Below, piece by piece: positions 63,401-64,000 of a DNA stretch of 64,000 bases. The position numbers were made by a program, and so were the translations under genes. Within the stretch, counting starts at the first letter, position 1; the number at the start of each line of letters is the position of its first letter. Below the pieces are notes generated by a model. That model was given only the letters and a program-made list of their open reading frames with translations. It did not search any database and was not told where the DNA came from. The stretch lies in NCBI GenBank assembly GCA_025267735.1, contig CM046300.1, positions 32,807,322 to 32,871,321 of the forward strand, written 5' to 3'. Origin of the DNA: Mactra quadrangularis. Lineage: Eukaryota > Mollusca > Bivalvia > Venerida > Mactridae.

Positions 63401-64000
63401 AATCGCATTAATATCTTGACTTTAGTGTTAAAACTGAAAATAAAAAATATATTCTGTATGAAGTATTTAAATGATAGAATAGCGCCAGTAACGTGGAGGC
63501 ATTATTTTACGAAAATTGTTATCTTAATTTTTTAAGATTTTGCTTTTCCCTAGATAATTAAAGGAATTAAATTGAATCTTGACTTTCCAAGTAAAGTATC
63601 TAGATAATTTAATTATCATCAGACACTATTATAAGGACATACTTATAAGCGCATAAACGCATGTGTGCTGTTTGAATAAAGCATTAGCAAAAAAGTATGA
63701 TGAAGTTGATTCACAATTTAAACAAAATATCCTCTTGCATATTTTTCAAAGAAAATTAAAAATAATATTATTTAGACATGTCACAAAAATTCGTGCTTTT
63801 TGCATTTAAACATTTTAATAATAGTTGACACCACATTTCAAACATTTTATATTATTTCACTGTCAATCATTACAAAGAAGACAAAATCAATTTAAAAACA
63901 TGTTCGCAATACATACTTCAAGTTAGCTGACATCAACTGCAAAGAAATTAATAAACTACGTAAATTCAAATGGTCTATGAAATTTCTGACTGATGGCTAA
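54481..64000. repeat. 10-kb tandem unit D, cut by window end
   Basis: It repeats unit C with an offset of roughly 9.7-9.95 kb. The AAACAAAACCTTTATTGGACAG block at about 54528 and the CGCAACTAAGCACAATTATG block at 61092 are anchors. The last bases of the window (GTGATGG/CTGATGG then CTAA) correspond to about 5752 of unit A, so roughly the final 1.1 kb of the unit must lie outside. No gene supported. Confidence 0.7.
61583..61802. mobile_element. MITE, 220 bp, in unit D
   Basis: The ends are inverted: GGCCACAAAAAAAATTATCA on the left, and GGCCACAACAAGTTGACC when the right is reverse-complemented. Both continue into CATATGTTCTATGGATT. TAA flanks both sides (61580-61582 and 61803-61805). Unit C at about 51550-51560 has a single TAA and no insert, which confirms the boundaries. 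The interior carries A/T runs and repeated CGCTCGCTC motifs. The frame at 61573-61848 is an artefact of this element. Confidence 0.85.

Noticed and set aside
44558..64000. Large retroelement or virus-derived unit
   Set aside because: No reverse transcriptase, integrase, capsid or polymerase motif is visible in any frame, and there are no long terminal direct repeats beyond the tandem units themselves.

Overview
The window is eukaryotic nuclear DNA from an animal. It is AT-rich, holds almost no long open reading frames, and contains one multi-exon gene with GT/AG introns, tRNA-derived SINEs and several families of non-autonomous DNA transposons. The gene is an invertebrate-type transglutaminase. 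The repeat content (SINEs with tRNA heads, a Helitron, Harbinger-like and pogo-like MITEs, large foldback DNA) suggests a mollusc, probably a bivalve. That placement is an inference; the sequence does not name the species.

Layout. 1-3.2 kb is AT-rich DNA with no recognisable gene. From about 3.2 to 23 kb, and again from about 44.6 kb to the window end, lie copies of a diverged, gene-free unit of about 10 kb. An anchor stretch recurs near 3631, 22330, 51147 and 61092, and the last two are 9,945 bp apart. The first unit carries a 524-bp Helitron (7056-7579) and a SINE (7850-8157). An 8,425-bp giant foldback element (12837-21261) with a perfect 9-bp target-site duplication splits the array between the first unit and the next, truncated one. 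Each foldback arm is a tandem array of about 97-bp repeats, and the arms are inverted relative to each other around a spacer of about 1.1 kb. The spacer holds another small transposon. A 912-bp pogo/mariner-like MITE (21271-22182) abuts the foldback directly.

23-44.6 kb is a single-copy island in place of about 2.6 kb of the repeat unit. It holds a complete transglutaminase gene on the + strand. I read 18 coding exons, 26057-42323, all phases joining, for a predicted 827-residue protein. Cys389, His450 and Asp473 form the catalytic triad, with Trp355 as the oxyanion Trp. Two nested transposons end about 170 bp upstream of the first recognised exon, and other MITEs and SINEs lie in introns.

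44.6-64 kb holds two further tandem units with no gene I can support. One carries a 38-bp minisatellite and the other a 220-bp MITE. Because the units are paralogous, several insertions can be checked against an empty site inside this same window.

The most unusual feature is the giant foldback with tandem-repeat arms. The only conventional function visible is protein cross-linking by the transglutaminase.
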